This document shows, piece by piece, positions 40,840 through 51,696 of a DNA stretch of 64,000 nt. Numbering within the stretch: position 1 is the stretch's first letter; every line of letters starts with the position of its first letter. The stretch spans positions 1,612,001 to 1,676,000 of the forward strand of contig CM035306.1 in NCBI GenBank assembly GCA_002900995.3, given 5' to 3'. Source of the stretch: Ganoderma boninense (taxonomy: Eukaryota; Basidiomycota; Agaricomycetes; Polyporales; Polyporaceae). The notes under the pieces were generated by a model. That model was not told where the DNA came from. It ran no database searches and saw only the letters and a program-made list of their open reading frames with translations. The translations under genes were made by a program, and so were the position numbers.

Positions 40840-42127
40840 CATTCACCACGACCTCCTGCCTGCTGGGCACCCTGGCCAGGCAAAGACGATGGAGTTGGTT
40901 ACACGGAACTACTGGTGGCCGGGCATGGCAAAGTTCATTAAGGATTACGTTGAGACCTGCGACACTTGTCGCCGTGGCAAGACTTCACATGCGAAGCCAC
41001 ACGGTCCCCTTCAACCCAACGAGATCCCGGACGGCCCAGGCCAAGTAGTTACCTGTGACTTCATCACTGGACTGCCAGAGGTGGACGGATACAATGCGCT
41101 CCAGCTTATTGCTGATCGGCATGGAAAGATGATTCACCTTATTCCATGCACTGAGGAGATCGACACGGAAGGGACGGTAGACAACTTCATTAGAGAATGG
41201 TTCCGTCTACATGGACTCCCGCGAAAGATCATCTCTGATCGGGGGCCCCAGTTCTCTAGCAAGCTCTTCCGTGCAATCCTTAAGGGCCTCGACATAGAAA
41301 GCGCATTGTCCACAGCCTATCACCCTCAGACGGATGGGTAGTTGGAGCAATGGAACCAGGAGATAGAGGCGTACCTGCGGATTTACTGCTCAAGGTGCCA
41401 CGACAATTGGGTCAAGTGGCTGCCAACAGCAAAATACTGCTTCAACTCGCGCATACATTCATCCACAGGGTACTCGCCGTTTTATCTCATGTACGGCTAT
41501 GAACCTCAGTTCCACATTCCGATGCTATCCACCACGGTGCCCATGGCAGATGAACGAAGAGAGGAGCTGCGGCAGGCAAGGGAGGATGCAACCTCAGCCT
41601 TAACCCTGGCAGCAGAACGGATGAAGGAGTACTACGATCGCTATGTCTCCGCTGCTCCAGAGTTCAAGGAGGGTCAGAAGGTATGGCTCGACACTAGGAA
41701 TTTCCGGGTCCCTGGAGTCTCTCGGAAGCTGGTGGACTGGTATGCTGGCCCGTACCCTGTCAAGCGCAAGGTGGGCAACTTGGCTTACGAGCTCAAGCTC
41801 CCCAAAGACATGGGGCTCCACCCGGTGTTCCATGTGACACTCCTACACCCGCACAAAGAAAGCCAACTTCCCGGTCGGCATCCCCCTGAACCTGCAGCTC
41901 TTGAAGTGGAAGGAGAGGAAGAGTACAAAGTAGAGGAAGTGTTAGAGTTGTGTCAGTATGGGCGGTGGAAGAAACTGCAGTATCTTGTTCACTGGAAGGG
42001 CTGGGGCCCTGAACACGATAGCTGGGAAGACGTGTCGGATCTAGCAAACTTGCCAAAGGTGCTGCAACAGTTTCATTCGACACACCCCAACACTCCTGGC
42101 CCCCTCAACAAGAAGACTCGATCGTGA
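40840..42127 (+). pseudogene. Gypsy F integrase and chromodomain (5' part lost)
   Basis: Begins inside the integrase zinc finger (HHDLLPAGHPGQ, CDTCRRGKTSH) at the border of the copia E LTR. The catalytic core is complete (TCDFITGLP, SDRGPQF, then E in LEQWNQE). The chromodomain is YKVEEVLE..YLVHWKGWGPEHDSWE. An in-frame TAG at 41339-41341 sits at the same codon as in element A. Gag, protease and RT are gone. Confidence 0.88.
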
Positions 42128-42153
42128 AGACACGATCCTTAGGAGGGGGGTAT

Positions 42154-42613
42154 TGTCATGAACGGCACGCTCGGCGCCTACCCTGGCGTCTCTCTTTCCC
42201 TTTTTGGACTGTTTGCCTCCTGCGTCGTCCTTATTGTCCTCTGTTGTTTAGCAAACCCGTCCCTTGTTCTCGCAGTACAATAACTCCTGTTACCCATTGT
42301 TCCCGTCGTCATTGTACTACACACCATTGTCCTTCCACTGGTTCCCGTGTCCATAGTTACCTATTGTCCCCAGTTCCCATTGTCCATTACATGTATATAA
42401 GGCCTGTACTTTGCTACCTGGAGACCTCAGTTTTGACCTCTTGTCTCTAGGTAAGCCTCACTGTATTCTCGCTCGTTAGTTACTTGCTCAATACATCTTG
42501 TCTCCAGCCTGACTGTCGAGCCCTGCTCCGCTCTCGCTGCACAAGTGCTCATTGATGCCCTTGCTCGTCTCGTAAGCCTCCTCCCTGATCTTACTCGACA
42601 GCCAGTCGTAACA
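42154..42613 (+). repeat. 3' LTR of gypsy F
   Basis: 460 bp, TGTCATGAAC...GTCGTAACA, preceded by the polypurine tract AGGAGGGGGGTAT. TATA box TATATAAGG near 42392-42402. Very close to 10440-10899. Confidence 0.93.
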
Positions 42614-43980
42614 GATGCATTGTGGCATCCAATGTAAGAGACACTCTAGGGTTGAATGTAGCATAGGGATAGAGTGAGACAGCTGTGTTATAGGTGATGA
42701 TGTTCATCACACAAGCTGTTGAAAGCAATATTATTATCAAATTTTGTTGAAACACATGTTATTAACTCACTAGAATGGAAAGCCAGTGTGCAAGAGAGAA
42801 GGATACTTGTAGGACAACAACCTAGACCAAGTGTACATCCTTGTCTGTCATGTAATATTGGGACATATAGATAGTGCAGATGTACTTAGAGTTCTAGACT
42901 GGTAGTCAGGCTTCTTGTTATCCTCAATGTCAGGTATAATATCAAGTGTGGCCAAGATATGCTGAGCATCTTTTAGTAAATACTTCAGTTGCCACTCTTG
43001 TGGAGTGTAGATGCAGCCCTGACTGAGAATATAGGCCCTAGAGATTAAAAGGGTGTTGTTGAGAAGGATATAGAGACCAAGATCAGAGTTGGAATAGTAG
43101 GAGCCATTCATAAACTGTAGGGCAAATGAACTGGAGATATTATGAGTTTGTGCTATAAGCAATCAGAAGGATACAGTGGTCTTTGAAGAAGCATGGGAGT
43201 CAACGGTTGATGTTATTGGTCCTCAACTTTTACACTGTATTATAGGTTATGTAGTTGATGTGGGACAGCCTAGTAAGCTGGGCAGGTTGGATGTGTGACA
43301 GAATGTTGTTGCAGATACAAGGCACACCCATAGAGTGACCTAAGACATCTAGGTCTCCTCAAAGAACAGTGGGCGGAGAGGACATAGTTATTCTAATATA
43401 TCATGAGAATAGATGCTGTTAGTAGGTGTATATCCATTGAGTAAGGTTAGATATTCTACCTTGGTTTTAGATAAGATAGAACAGAAATGTTGAGTAAAGA
43501 GAGACACAAGTGCTAATGTCAATACAGGAGATTTACTGGGCGCTTATAAGCAGACATTCAAGAGATAGTCATGTGACAAAGTTCCTGCGCTTGAGTACTG
43601 GTCACCTGATCACATGTTGAACTTTGGACGTTTGGGTCCACCTGCCTTCCTCCTTCAAGACTATCACCTATATGCTTACTATGAAGCCTGCCACACACCT
43701 TCTTCTCTTGATATAGATATTATCCTATCTTACATGGCAGTCTAATAGCCAGCCATGTACGAGAAACATATCTAATCTATACTCACCCAAACCCAAGATG
43801 TTGACATGTGGTAAGCTGCATTAACTGTATACTTGTACCACACACTAACACTATTTCAATTTCAAATATATTGGTACAATCAGGAGGATTATCATTCTTC
43901 CTTGTATTTACTGTCACACACAGCAGAGACATTTCCATATAACTCTCTACATCTTCAAAAAGATGTTAGAGATGTAACCT
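42614..43980. other. AT-rich region between gypsy F and the Helitron
   Basis: No supported gene. A 104-codon minus-strand frame (42848-43162) has sequence such as QFMNGSYYSNSDLGLYILL but no known domain. The Helitron 5' terminus must lie in or near this stretch, but no clear TC-type start was found. Confidence 0.4.
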
Positions 43981-46900
43981 ATGGTGCGTCAGCTAATGAT
44001 AAACAACTTTATACCAACTTATATATGGTGTATAGGGTTATTATCCAGTGACATACCAAACATATCATCCCGGTGGGATGGGGGTTTATCAGGCACCCTC
44101 TTGACAAGCACTGAGCCCCTTGTGGGCAGGGTTACAGGCACCCTCTTGACAAGCACTGAGCCTCTTGTGGGCAGGGTTATGGGCACTCTCTTGACACATT
44201 TTGTGCAGTTCAGTAGTGCTATATGGACACCCATCTTTTGGACACCTATGTCTTTGTTAGCAGACATGCTACCACTGGAATATGAGTATGTATGGCATAA
44301 CAAATTATTTCTATACACATGGTCTTATTCTAAACGTCTAGTAAAACGTGTTTATGTCAAACTATTTCAAAACATTGTATCTGCTACTGATTATAAAGCA
44401 GCAATCTTGAAGCTTTGTAGTTTAGAGAGTGCAAAATGTTGGAAGAGATATCTATCTTATCCAGTACTTAAAGGTGGTGCTCCTCTACAAATAAGATGTC
44501 CAGCTGAGCAGCGATGGTCTGCAGACTGTATTGGCTCTTATATAGTTAATGGTATAGTAGATTCTAATAAGGATTACCGATATGCTAGTTGTGTATTGCA
44601 AAGTCTACCTATAACTTCTTCTGACATGATTACAGCAAATATTCCTTTGCAGAGTATTGTAGATAAGCTTTCTAAGCCTAGTATACTGGATATAGCACAA
44701 AAACACCACATACAAGGAATTTCTATAAAGACCAATAAGAAGAGTTTAGTAAATGCATTGAAATCCCACACCTGTTTGTGCTCTGAAGACCTTGTATATA
44801 TGTTTAGAGCAATAGACAAACATGTTTCTGCCAAAATAAGAAACCAGCATTTACGTACAAAGCAAAAATCCTCTAAATCTGTGCCAGTGATAAGCTCACC
44901 ATTTCCTCCAACTCCACCATCAAAACCTTTGGTTGCTGATATCATAAGAAACTTTGTGAACGCTATAGATCCTAGTACACATAAAGAATCAGCTTGTGCA
45001 GTGTGTGGATTGCTAACTGCTAAACTACAGCTAAGTAGATTAGAAGATGTAGAATTTGACAGAGATATTCTTATTCCAGAGCAACCAGTAACTCGCAAAG
45101 AACGTACAAATATGAAGGACCCTATGCACTATATTCCAGGGCCAGTAATGATTCCAGACTGCAATGACATCTGCTCTACTTGTCTATCCGACCTTGTAGA
45201 AGGCAAGTTGCCAGTCAACAGTCTGGCTAATGGGTTGTGGATAGGTGAAGTTCCTGATGTTCTCAAAGATCTCAGCTGGACAGAAAAGTTGTTGATATCT
45301 AGAGTCAAACACAACATGTGTGTGGTTAAAGTCCATGTGTCTGGCATGTCAAAAATGAAGGCCAATGTGGTCAGTCACTCTCTGCCTATGCCCAAGATTT
45401 ATTCTGTTTTGCCTCCACCCAAAGAAGAGCTTGATGATGTCTTAGCTTTTATATATCTGGGACCAAATGTTCCTACTGAGAAAGACTATAAACGTACTCC
45501 TATGCTTGTAAGACGTAACAAGGTGGCCCTAGCATTAGAATGGCTCAAACTCAACCATGTAGACTATGCTGACTTGGATATTTCCTATAACAATCTAAAC
45601 TCATATCCAGAGGATGAACCACCTGTCATTGTCAACTTTACCAAGACCACTGGATCTAACCAAGACTCTGAATCCACTGCTGTGAATAATCTGGATGAAG
45701 ATGAAGGCACAGAGGAGGGTGACTGTCCTTTTATTGTCCATGGCCTAACAGGAAAAACCTTGGAACATCTGGGGAAAATTAGACCTTATGAGATCACAGC
45801 TCGTGCTGTTGAGCATTTCAGATCTGGAGGCAAGGTGTTGGGCATAGGTCAGCACAAGGAACCTGAGAGCTTATACAACAATTCACAACTATATCCACAG
45901 ATGTTTCCTTGGCTCTTTCCTTATGGACTAGGTGGGATGAGAAACATTAATGGTACACACAAGGTATCAGAACAGAAACGCAAGGAACAGCTGCTGATGT
46001 ACCATGATAAACGGTTTCAACTTGAGCCCCTGTTTCCATTGGTAGCCTTGAACCATGAACAAATCAAAAGCTCAACTACAGCAGGATATTTACTTGCAGA
46101 TAAGAACAAATTCCATGATATTGCTCATAGGTTGATGACCATCAATGAGCGAGTATTGGCAAGCCTTATTGAACGCATGAAACATGGTAGTGTAAAGCCA
46201 GAAACAGATGACGAGAAAAAATGTTTCCATCTGCTCTCAGATCTAGACCATGTAAACTACAAAGTGCAAGGATCTGTAACTAGCAAGAAATACATGCGCA
46301 ATGAAATATGGTCTCTTGTATCCTACTTGGGTGCTCCTTCTTGGTTTGTAACCTTTGCTCCTGCAGATGTGAAGCATCCACTAGCACTATACTTTGCAGA
46401 TACTAACCAGGAGTTTATTCCAGAATTCAGAAACAAAACAGAGCGCATGAATCTCATTGCCAACAATCCTGTGGCTGGTGCTAGGTTTTTCAAGGTGATG
46501 GTAGACATGTTTATCAAGCATGTTCTTGGTGTGGGATTAGACAGACCAGGGTTATATGGTGAAACATCTGGCTATTATGGCACTGTAGAGCAACAGGGAC
46601 GTCTCACATTGCACCTCCACATGCTTGTCTGGATTAAAAATTCACTCAGCCCTCAAGAGATTCGCAATAGGATTATGGATCCAACTTCTGATTTTCAGAC
46701 AGCCATAGTAGAGTATCTTGAGAGTGCCCATCAAGGTGAATTTATTAGTGGTACCATGGACAGTGTAGCAGCAGATATTCAGAAAAGAAAGGAAAACAAT
46801 CCCACCCATATATGTCCTACAGAAACATTGCCTCAGCCCCCACCTGCAGAGTGTCTGATAGAACATGTAAATGTCCAAGAAAGGAGTCAATGCCAGACAT

Positions 46901-49900
46901 GCATAGACTACTCTGCATGGTGGACAAAATATGTAGAAGAAGTTGATGAAATTTTATATCAGTCCAATCGGCACATGTGCCGTCAACGACCCTCTAAGTA
47001 CCGCAAACAAGGGCAGGGAAAGAAGGCAGAAAAGGTTCCCATAATAGACATGAAGAAAAAGGGTGAATATGACAACCATGGCTGCACTGATCCTGAGACA
47101 GGAGTATGCAAAGCCAGATTTCCAAGAGAGACATATTTGCAGACAGCTGTTGATCCAGAGACTGGGGCTTTGCTTATAAAGAAAGGTGAAGCTTGGCTCA
47201 ATACATTTACCCCTGCTGTATCTTATATGTTGTGTTGTAATCATGATGTTACTAGTTTACTTTCAGGCACTGCAATCAAGTCTGTCATTGCTTATGTTGC
47301 AGACTATATTACTAAAACACCCCTAAAGACACATGTGATGTTCAAGTCTATACAGCAGGTGTTTGAGCGTAATACTGAACTGTTGGGCAGTAAATCATCA
47401 ACCAGAGACAAAGCCAGGTCTATTATCACAAAAATAGTCAATGCCCTAACAGCATCTGCAGAAATAGGAGGGCCTATGGCTGCAATGTATCTTCTCAAAC
47501 ATCCAGACCATTATACTGGCCACAAATTCAAGACATGCTTCTGGAAAAGCTATGTGTCTGAAGTGATGAAGGCCTGGGATGACTCTGCAGCTATAGGAGA
47601 AGAACAAAAAACAAAGGTCATGCTGGGTATTAAAAAATCAGGCCAAGAGCAGCAGATAGTAGCTCTGTCTCCAGTAATTGACTACATGTGGAGGCCTTCA
47701 CAATATGAAGATATATGCTTATATGACTGGATACGACTGCATGACAAAACAAAGATGGCCAGAAAAAGAAAAAGCAAGAAACCTGACTTTGCAGAACCTG
47801 TAGATGATGTGGAATGTGACAGTGAGTTTGAAGACAACTATGGTATAGATGATAATTGTGACAATGTGGAGCAGCAAGAGATTGCTGAGGATATCTGCTT
47901 TCAACATAGTGATGCAGAAGAGGAGGATGGAAAACTGAAAGGAGGGGCACATCCACTGGCTGAAGAGGAGGAAGAGTCTGAAGATGAGCTGCTGCTGACT
48001 ACCAAATCTACCAAAGCACTGGCTGTAGACATTGAGCAGTTCAAGCAGAAGCTAGAGCCTAAGACCAAGTCCAAGTACGTGAAGTTCCATCCCAATCATC
48101 CCCAGTACAACACACACCAAGTGTTGTTATTAGATGAGAGTCAGGGATTGGTGCCCAACTTTGTGGGTGGGCCCATCCCTCGTCGTGATGGTGGAGGCAG
48201 CCGTGAAGAATATTGTCTGACTATGCTGACTCTTTTCAAACCCTGGCGCTCTGGAAATGATCTACGCCCTAATAAAGATACCTTGTGGCATGATGCATTT
48301 AGCAGTTATACATTTACTCCCAGACAAGAGCAAGTGATGGACAACTTTATGATCAAGTATGAATGCAATGATGCTAGAGATGACTTTTCTGCTCAACGTA
48401 AAAAGATGGAAAAAGGTCACAAAATGCCCATAAATCTCAACCATGAAGATGTTGATGATCTGGATACTCAGCATTATGGAGAAGACTACAATGAGTATCA
48501 TGAAGAATCAGAGGCCTTGATCACTGCAGCTGAGGCTTTGGCAGAACCATCTAGTCGGGAGATCACTAGGCGATCACAACAGAAATCTCTGGCTACTACT
48601 GTGAATGCTATTGGTTGGCTGGATGAAATGGATGGCCAACAACTTTCTAAAGCACCCAAAAGGATGAACTTTAGCCAAAACATAACAGCATCCCAGTGGA
48701 AGCAGTTGCTGACAGATAAAAGGCAGTCTATATTAGATGAGAGAGATGCCCAAGCTGACGAAAATGAGAAGGCCAAAAACTTCAAGCCTGGAGACAAAAA
48801 TGCTGGAGAGGTGAAAATAGTGGGGCAAAACTATTTTCTCAGCAAAGACTTCAAGGCAAGCAACAAGGAAGCTCAACAACTTATAGACAGTACAGCAGCC
48901 AAGTACAGTCTAAATGAAGCACAGGAAAGAGCATTCAGGATAGTGGCCAACCATGCAGTAGAGTCCAATGGTGAACAGCTGAAGATGTATTTAGGAGGCA
49001 TGGCTGGCACAGGTAAATCTCAGGTCATCAAGGCACTCAGCCACTTTTTTGCTGAACGTAAGGAGAGCTACAGATTTATGTGCCTTGCTCCAACAGGAGC
49101 TGCTGCTGCTTTGATTGGAGGTTCAACATACCACTCAGTGCTTGGAGTCAATAGGTCTGCCAAAAAAGAAGTACTATCAACCCTAATCCAAGCTAGGGCT
49201 AAGCTGCAAAATGTAGACTATGTGTTTATTGATGAGATCAGCATGGTTGACTGCCATGCTTTGTACACAATCTGCTCCAGAATGTGTGCTGCTCTCAGAA
49301 ATGATGGACAGCCATTTGGAGGAATCAACATGATATTTGCTGGAGACTTTGCCCAGCTTGCTCCTACAATGGGAGGCTCTGCACTGTATGACTACAAGGT
49401 TGGACACACTGTGCACACCACCAACAGCCACACCAAGCAGGAGTCATCTATTGGCAAGGCAGTCTGGCACCAGTTTACCACTGTTGTAATATTGAGAGAA
49501 AACATGCGCCAAAAGTCTATGTCACCAGAGGATGTTAAACTGCGAAAGTGTCTGGAGAATCTTAGATACAGAGCATGCACATCAGATGATATTGCACTGC
49601 TAGAGACTAGAATAGCAGGCAGAGGGCCAGGAAGACCCAAGTTGAACCAGCCTAGATTCCGTAATGTGTCTATAATCACCAGGTTCAATTCCCATAGAGA
49701 TGAGCTCAACAGATTAGGCTCTGAGCAGTTTGCAAAAGACACTAAGCAGGAACTGGTAGACTTTTACTCTATAGACAAATTTGGTGGAGAAGTGGATGAT
49801 GATGCATCAAGAACAGTCAAGAAAAAGGCTGTGAATCCTAGAAGAAAGACCAACTTGATTAATCCTGTATTGCAAGAGCAACTGTGGGCCCTAGACCACT

Positions 49901-50361
49901 ACTTGACTGACAACAGGCCAGGCAAGTTATCTATCTGTGTTGGCATGCCTGTTATGATCAAGTACAATGAGGCAACAGAGTGCTGTGTAACCAATGGCAC
50001 AGAGGCTGAGGTGGTAGGCTGGGCATCAAAGCCAATTGATGAATCTAAAAATGCACTGGAAACATTGTTTGTTAAACTCACCTGTCCTCCCACTCCCATC
50101 AAACTTGATGGGCTTCCAGAAAATGTTGTGCCTATTACTCCTAGCTCCCAAAAGATCAAATGCAGAATGCCCAATGGAAGCATACTATATGTCAACAGAT
50201 CACAGGTCAGTGTTGTTCCCAACTTTGCAATGACAGACTTTGCATCCCAGGGCAGAACAAGACCCAACAATGTAGTTGACTTGCACAGTGCTAATAGTCA
50301 CCAGTCTATATGCACAGCACTGTCCAGGGGTTCTACTTTGGAAGACACTATTATTGTTTAG
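43981..50361 (+). CDS. Helitron Rep-helicase protein
   Basis: A 2126-codon open frame. After an N-terminal region with a 15-residue tandem repeat (44090-44196) and a Cys-rich stretch (CAVCGLL, CSTCLSDL), a DUF6570-like block is followed by the Helitron Rep domain. Its HUH motif is in RLTLHLHMLVW (about residue 874) and its catalytic-Tyr block is YVADYITKTPL (about 1104). A Pif1/RecD-type helicase ends the frame: GGMAGTGKS Walker A (about 1672), VFIDEISM Walker B (about 1747), GGINMIFAGDFAQLAP, and a final FASQGRT / YTALSRG-type block (HQSICTALSRGS). Such proteins nick and peel a strand for rolling-circle transposition. The start is uncertain: the first in-frame ATG is used, and an ATG near 44267 would remove the repeat. 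The frame stops at TAG 50359-50361 but sense sequence continues. Confidence 0.9.
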   Translation: MVRQLMINNFIPTYIWCIGLLSSDIPNISSRWDGGLSGTLLTSTEPLVGRVTGTLLTSTEPLVGRVMGTLLTHFVQFSSAIWTPIFWTPMSLLADMLPLEYEYVWHNKLFLYTWSYSKRLVKRVYVKLFQNIVSATDYKAAILKLCSLESAKCWKRYLSYPVLKGGAPLQIRCPAEQRWSADCIGSYIVNGIVDSNKDYRYASCVLQSLPITSSDMITANIPLQSIVDKLSKPSILDIAQKHHIQGISIKTNKKSLVNALKSHTCLCSEDLVYMFRAIDKHVSAKIRNQHLRTKQKSSKSVPVISSPFPPTPPSKPLVADIIRNFVNAIDPSTHKESACAVCGLLTAKLQLSRLEDVEFDRDILIPEQPVTRKERTNMKDPMHYIPGPVMIPDCNDICSTCLSDLVEGKLPVNSLANGLWIGEVPDVLKDLSWTEKLLISRVKHNMCVVKVHVSGMSKMKANVVSHSLPMPKIYSVLPPPKEELDDVLAFIYLGPNVPTEKDYKRTPMLVRRNKVALALEWLKLNHVDYADLDISYNNLNSYPEDEPPVIVNFTKTTGSNQDSESTAVNNLDEDEGTEEGDCPFIVHGLTGKTLEHLGKIRPYEITARAVEHFRSGGKVLGIGQHKEPESLYNNSQLYPQMFPWLFPYGLGGMRNINGTHKVSEQKRKEQLLMYHDKRFQLEPLFPLVALNHEQIKSSTTAGYLLADKNKFHDIAHRLMTINERVLASLIERMKHGSVKPETDDEKKCFHLLSDLDHVNYKVQGSVTSKKYMRNEIWSLVSYLGAPSWFVTFAPADVKHPLALYFADTNQEFIPEFRNKTERMNLIANNPVAGARFFKVMVDMFIKHVLGVGLDRPGLYGETSGYYGTVEQQGRLTLHLHMLVWIKNSLSPQEIRNRIMDPTSDFQTAIVEYLESAHQGEFISGTMDSVAADIQKRKENNPTHICPTETLPQPPPAECLIEHVNVQERSQCQTCIDYSAWWTKYVEEVDEILYQSNRHMCRQRPSKYRKQGQGKKAEKVPIIDMKKKGEYDNHGCTDPETGVCKARFPRETYLQTAVDPETGALLIKKGEAWLNTFTPAVSYMLCCNHDVTSLLSGTAIKSVIAYVADYITKTPLKTHVMFKSIQQVFERNTELLGSKSSTRDKARSIITKIVNALTASAEIGGPMAAMYLLKHPDHYTGHKFKTCFWKSYVSEVMKAWDDSAAIGEEQKTKVMLGIKKSGQEQQIVALSPVIDYMWRPSQYEDICLYDWIRLHDKTKMARKRKSKKPDFAEPVDDVECDSEFEDNYGIDDNCDNVEQQEIAEDICFQHSDAEEEDGKLKGGAHPLAEEEEESEDELLLTTKSTKALAVDIEQFKQKLEPKTKSKYVKFHPNHPQYNTHQVLLLDESQGLVPNFVGGPIPRRDGGGSREEYCLTMLTLFKPWRSGNDLRPNKDTLWHDAFSSYTFTPRQEQVMDNFMIKYECNDARDDFSAQRKKMEKGHKMPINLNHEDVDDLDTQHYGEDYNEYHEESEALITAAEALAEPSSREITRRSQQKSLATTVNAIGWLDEMDGQQLSKAPKRMNFSQNITASQWKQLLTDKRQSILDERDAQADENEKAKNFKPGDKNAGEVKIVGQNYFLSKDFKASNKEAQQLIDSTAAKYSLNEAQERAFRIVANHAVESNGEQLKMYLGGMAGTGKSQVIKALSHFFAERKESYRFMCLAPTGAAAALIGGSTYHSVLGVNRSAKKEVLSTLIQARAKLQNVDYVFIDEISMVDCHALYTICSRMCAALRNDGQPFGGINMIFAGDFAQLAPTMGGSALYDYKVGHTVHTTNSHTKQESSIGKAVWHQFTTVVILRENMRQKSMSPEDVKLRKCLENLRYRACTSDDIALLETRIAGRGPGRPKLNQPRFRNVSIITRFNSHRDELNRLGSEQFAKDTKQELVDFYSIDKFGGEVDDDASRTVKKKAVNPRRKTNLINPVLQEQLWALDHYLTDNRPGKLSICVGMPVMIKYNEATECCVTNGTEAEVVGWASKPIDESKNALETLFVKLTCPPTPIKLDGLPENVVPITPSSQKIKCRMPNGSILYVNRSQVSVVPNFAMTDFASQGRTRPNNVVDLHSANSHQSICTALSRGSTLEDTIIV
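44090..44196 (+). repeat. 45-bp tandem repeat, 2.3 copies
   Basis: Units 44090-44134, 44135-44179 and a partial copy to about 44196. The first two differ by about one base. If translated they give GTLLTSTEPLVGRV twice. Confidence 0.85.
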
Positions 50362-51696
50362 GGCTTCAATGACAAGTATCTTACTGGAGGCATTACAGGA
50401 GACTTGAGACAGGAGTTTAGGGAGCTGGAGCTTATGGATGAGATAACCAAGCTGAGATACAATGGAAAGTCATCACCCAAGGTGACAGGCATTACTAGGG
50501 GAGAACTTGTGCACTCTTTCAGACAGTGGAAGGGAGAAGGCTATGTTCCCAAGGCAATGCATAAGGATCTCAAGTGGACAGATGCTAACCCCTTTCCTAT
50601 TGAAAAAGTGGATGAGACATTGGCTTGGGAAATCATTCCTGACAACAAGACTGGGATCAAGCCTATAAAAAAGGCCCCAACAAATGTGTTTCCAGCCTCA
50701 TACTATGTTCCAGCCAAGGGCTCCCAGACACTACCTACTACAAGCAATGACACTGGACTGAAGAGAGACAAACGAGCTCTAGAGGAGGATAAAGCTGATG
50801 CTGGAGAGCAACCAAGGCAAGTGAAAAAGGTGAAGATTGCCCAACACAACAGCAGTGCACAGGCACACAAGTTCAAAGGGTTTCCTTGGAACAGTCATAG
50901 TTGTGCATATGATGCCCTTCTATTGCTAGCTGTTTATACTGAATGTAAGCAAGGATAGAATGCTAATATACAAGACAGTAATTCAATGCTGGAGTATATT
51001 GGTGACATATTGAGTCGGTGCACTGGTCTTGATCCACAGCACACCCTGAGAGCTGGCAAAGACATCATTAGACAGCATATTGGCCAACAAGACCCAGCAC
51101 TTGGCTTTGCAGGAAGTGAAGGCATTGATGTATATGCTTTGAGACAAAAGCTGCTAAACACATCTGAGAGCACCCTTAGCAAACAGTACATATGCTGGAG
51201 CTGTTGCCACAAAAGTCCAGCTACAATGTTGAACATGATAATGTTTTTGTTTGACAAGTTTATATGGAAGAATCAAGTCAACAAAATGGGCTCATACAAG
51301 GATAGACTACTCAACCTATGGCTCAAGGCTTACTTTACCCAACAGTCTGAAAAGAATTGTCCCAACTGTGCAAGACCTATGATTAAGCAGCTTGCTTATG
51401 TAGAGGCTCCCAAGTTTGTATCATGTATTGTCTACAAGCTAAAAATTGAAGTAGAAAGTCAAATAACTATTCCAGGTCACCAACAATTATACAGATTGTG
51501 TGGAATTGTGTACTTTGCTCCCAATCACTTTGTAGCCAAAATTGTAGACAAATCAGGTGAAATTTGGTATAATGATGGGTTTGAAATGGGAGAAGAAACA
51601 GAGTACATTGGCAACATTGTTAATATGACATCCAAAGATCTATTGAAGCATAAAAGATATTCAGCCAGTCTTCTTATTTATACAACAATTTTGTGA
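50362..51696 (+). pseudogene. Helitron C-terminal ubiquitin-protease-like domain, past two in-frame TAGs
   Basis: The same frame as the helicase continues after TAG 50359-50361 (GFNDKYLTGG, RQEFRELELMDE) to TAG 50956-50958, and again to TGA near 51696, about 445 codons in all. FPWNSHSCAYDALLLL (Cys codon 50901-50903) looks like the Cys box, and FAPNHFVAKIVDKSGEIWYNDG (His 51526-51528, Asp 51574-51576) like the His box of a C19/UCH-type cysteine peptidase. Between them are paired cysteines (ICWSCCHKSP and CPNCARPM), as in a zinc finger. The second TAG lies 50 nt after the Cys box. The domain may be a separate or read-through product, or simply decayed. Assignment to C19 is by motif spacing only. 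Confidence 0.62.
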
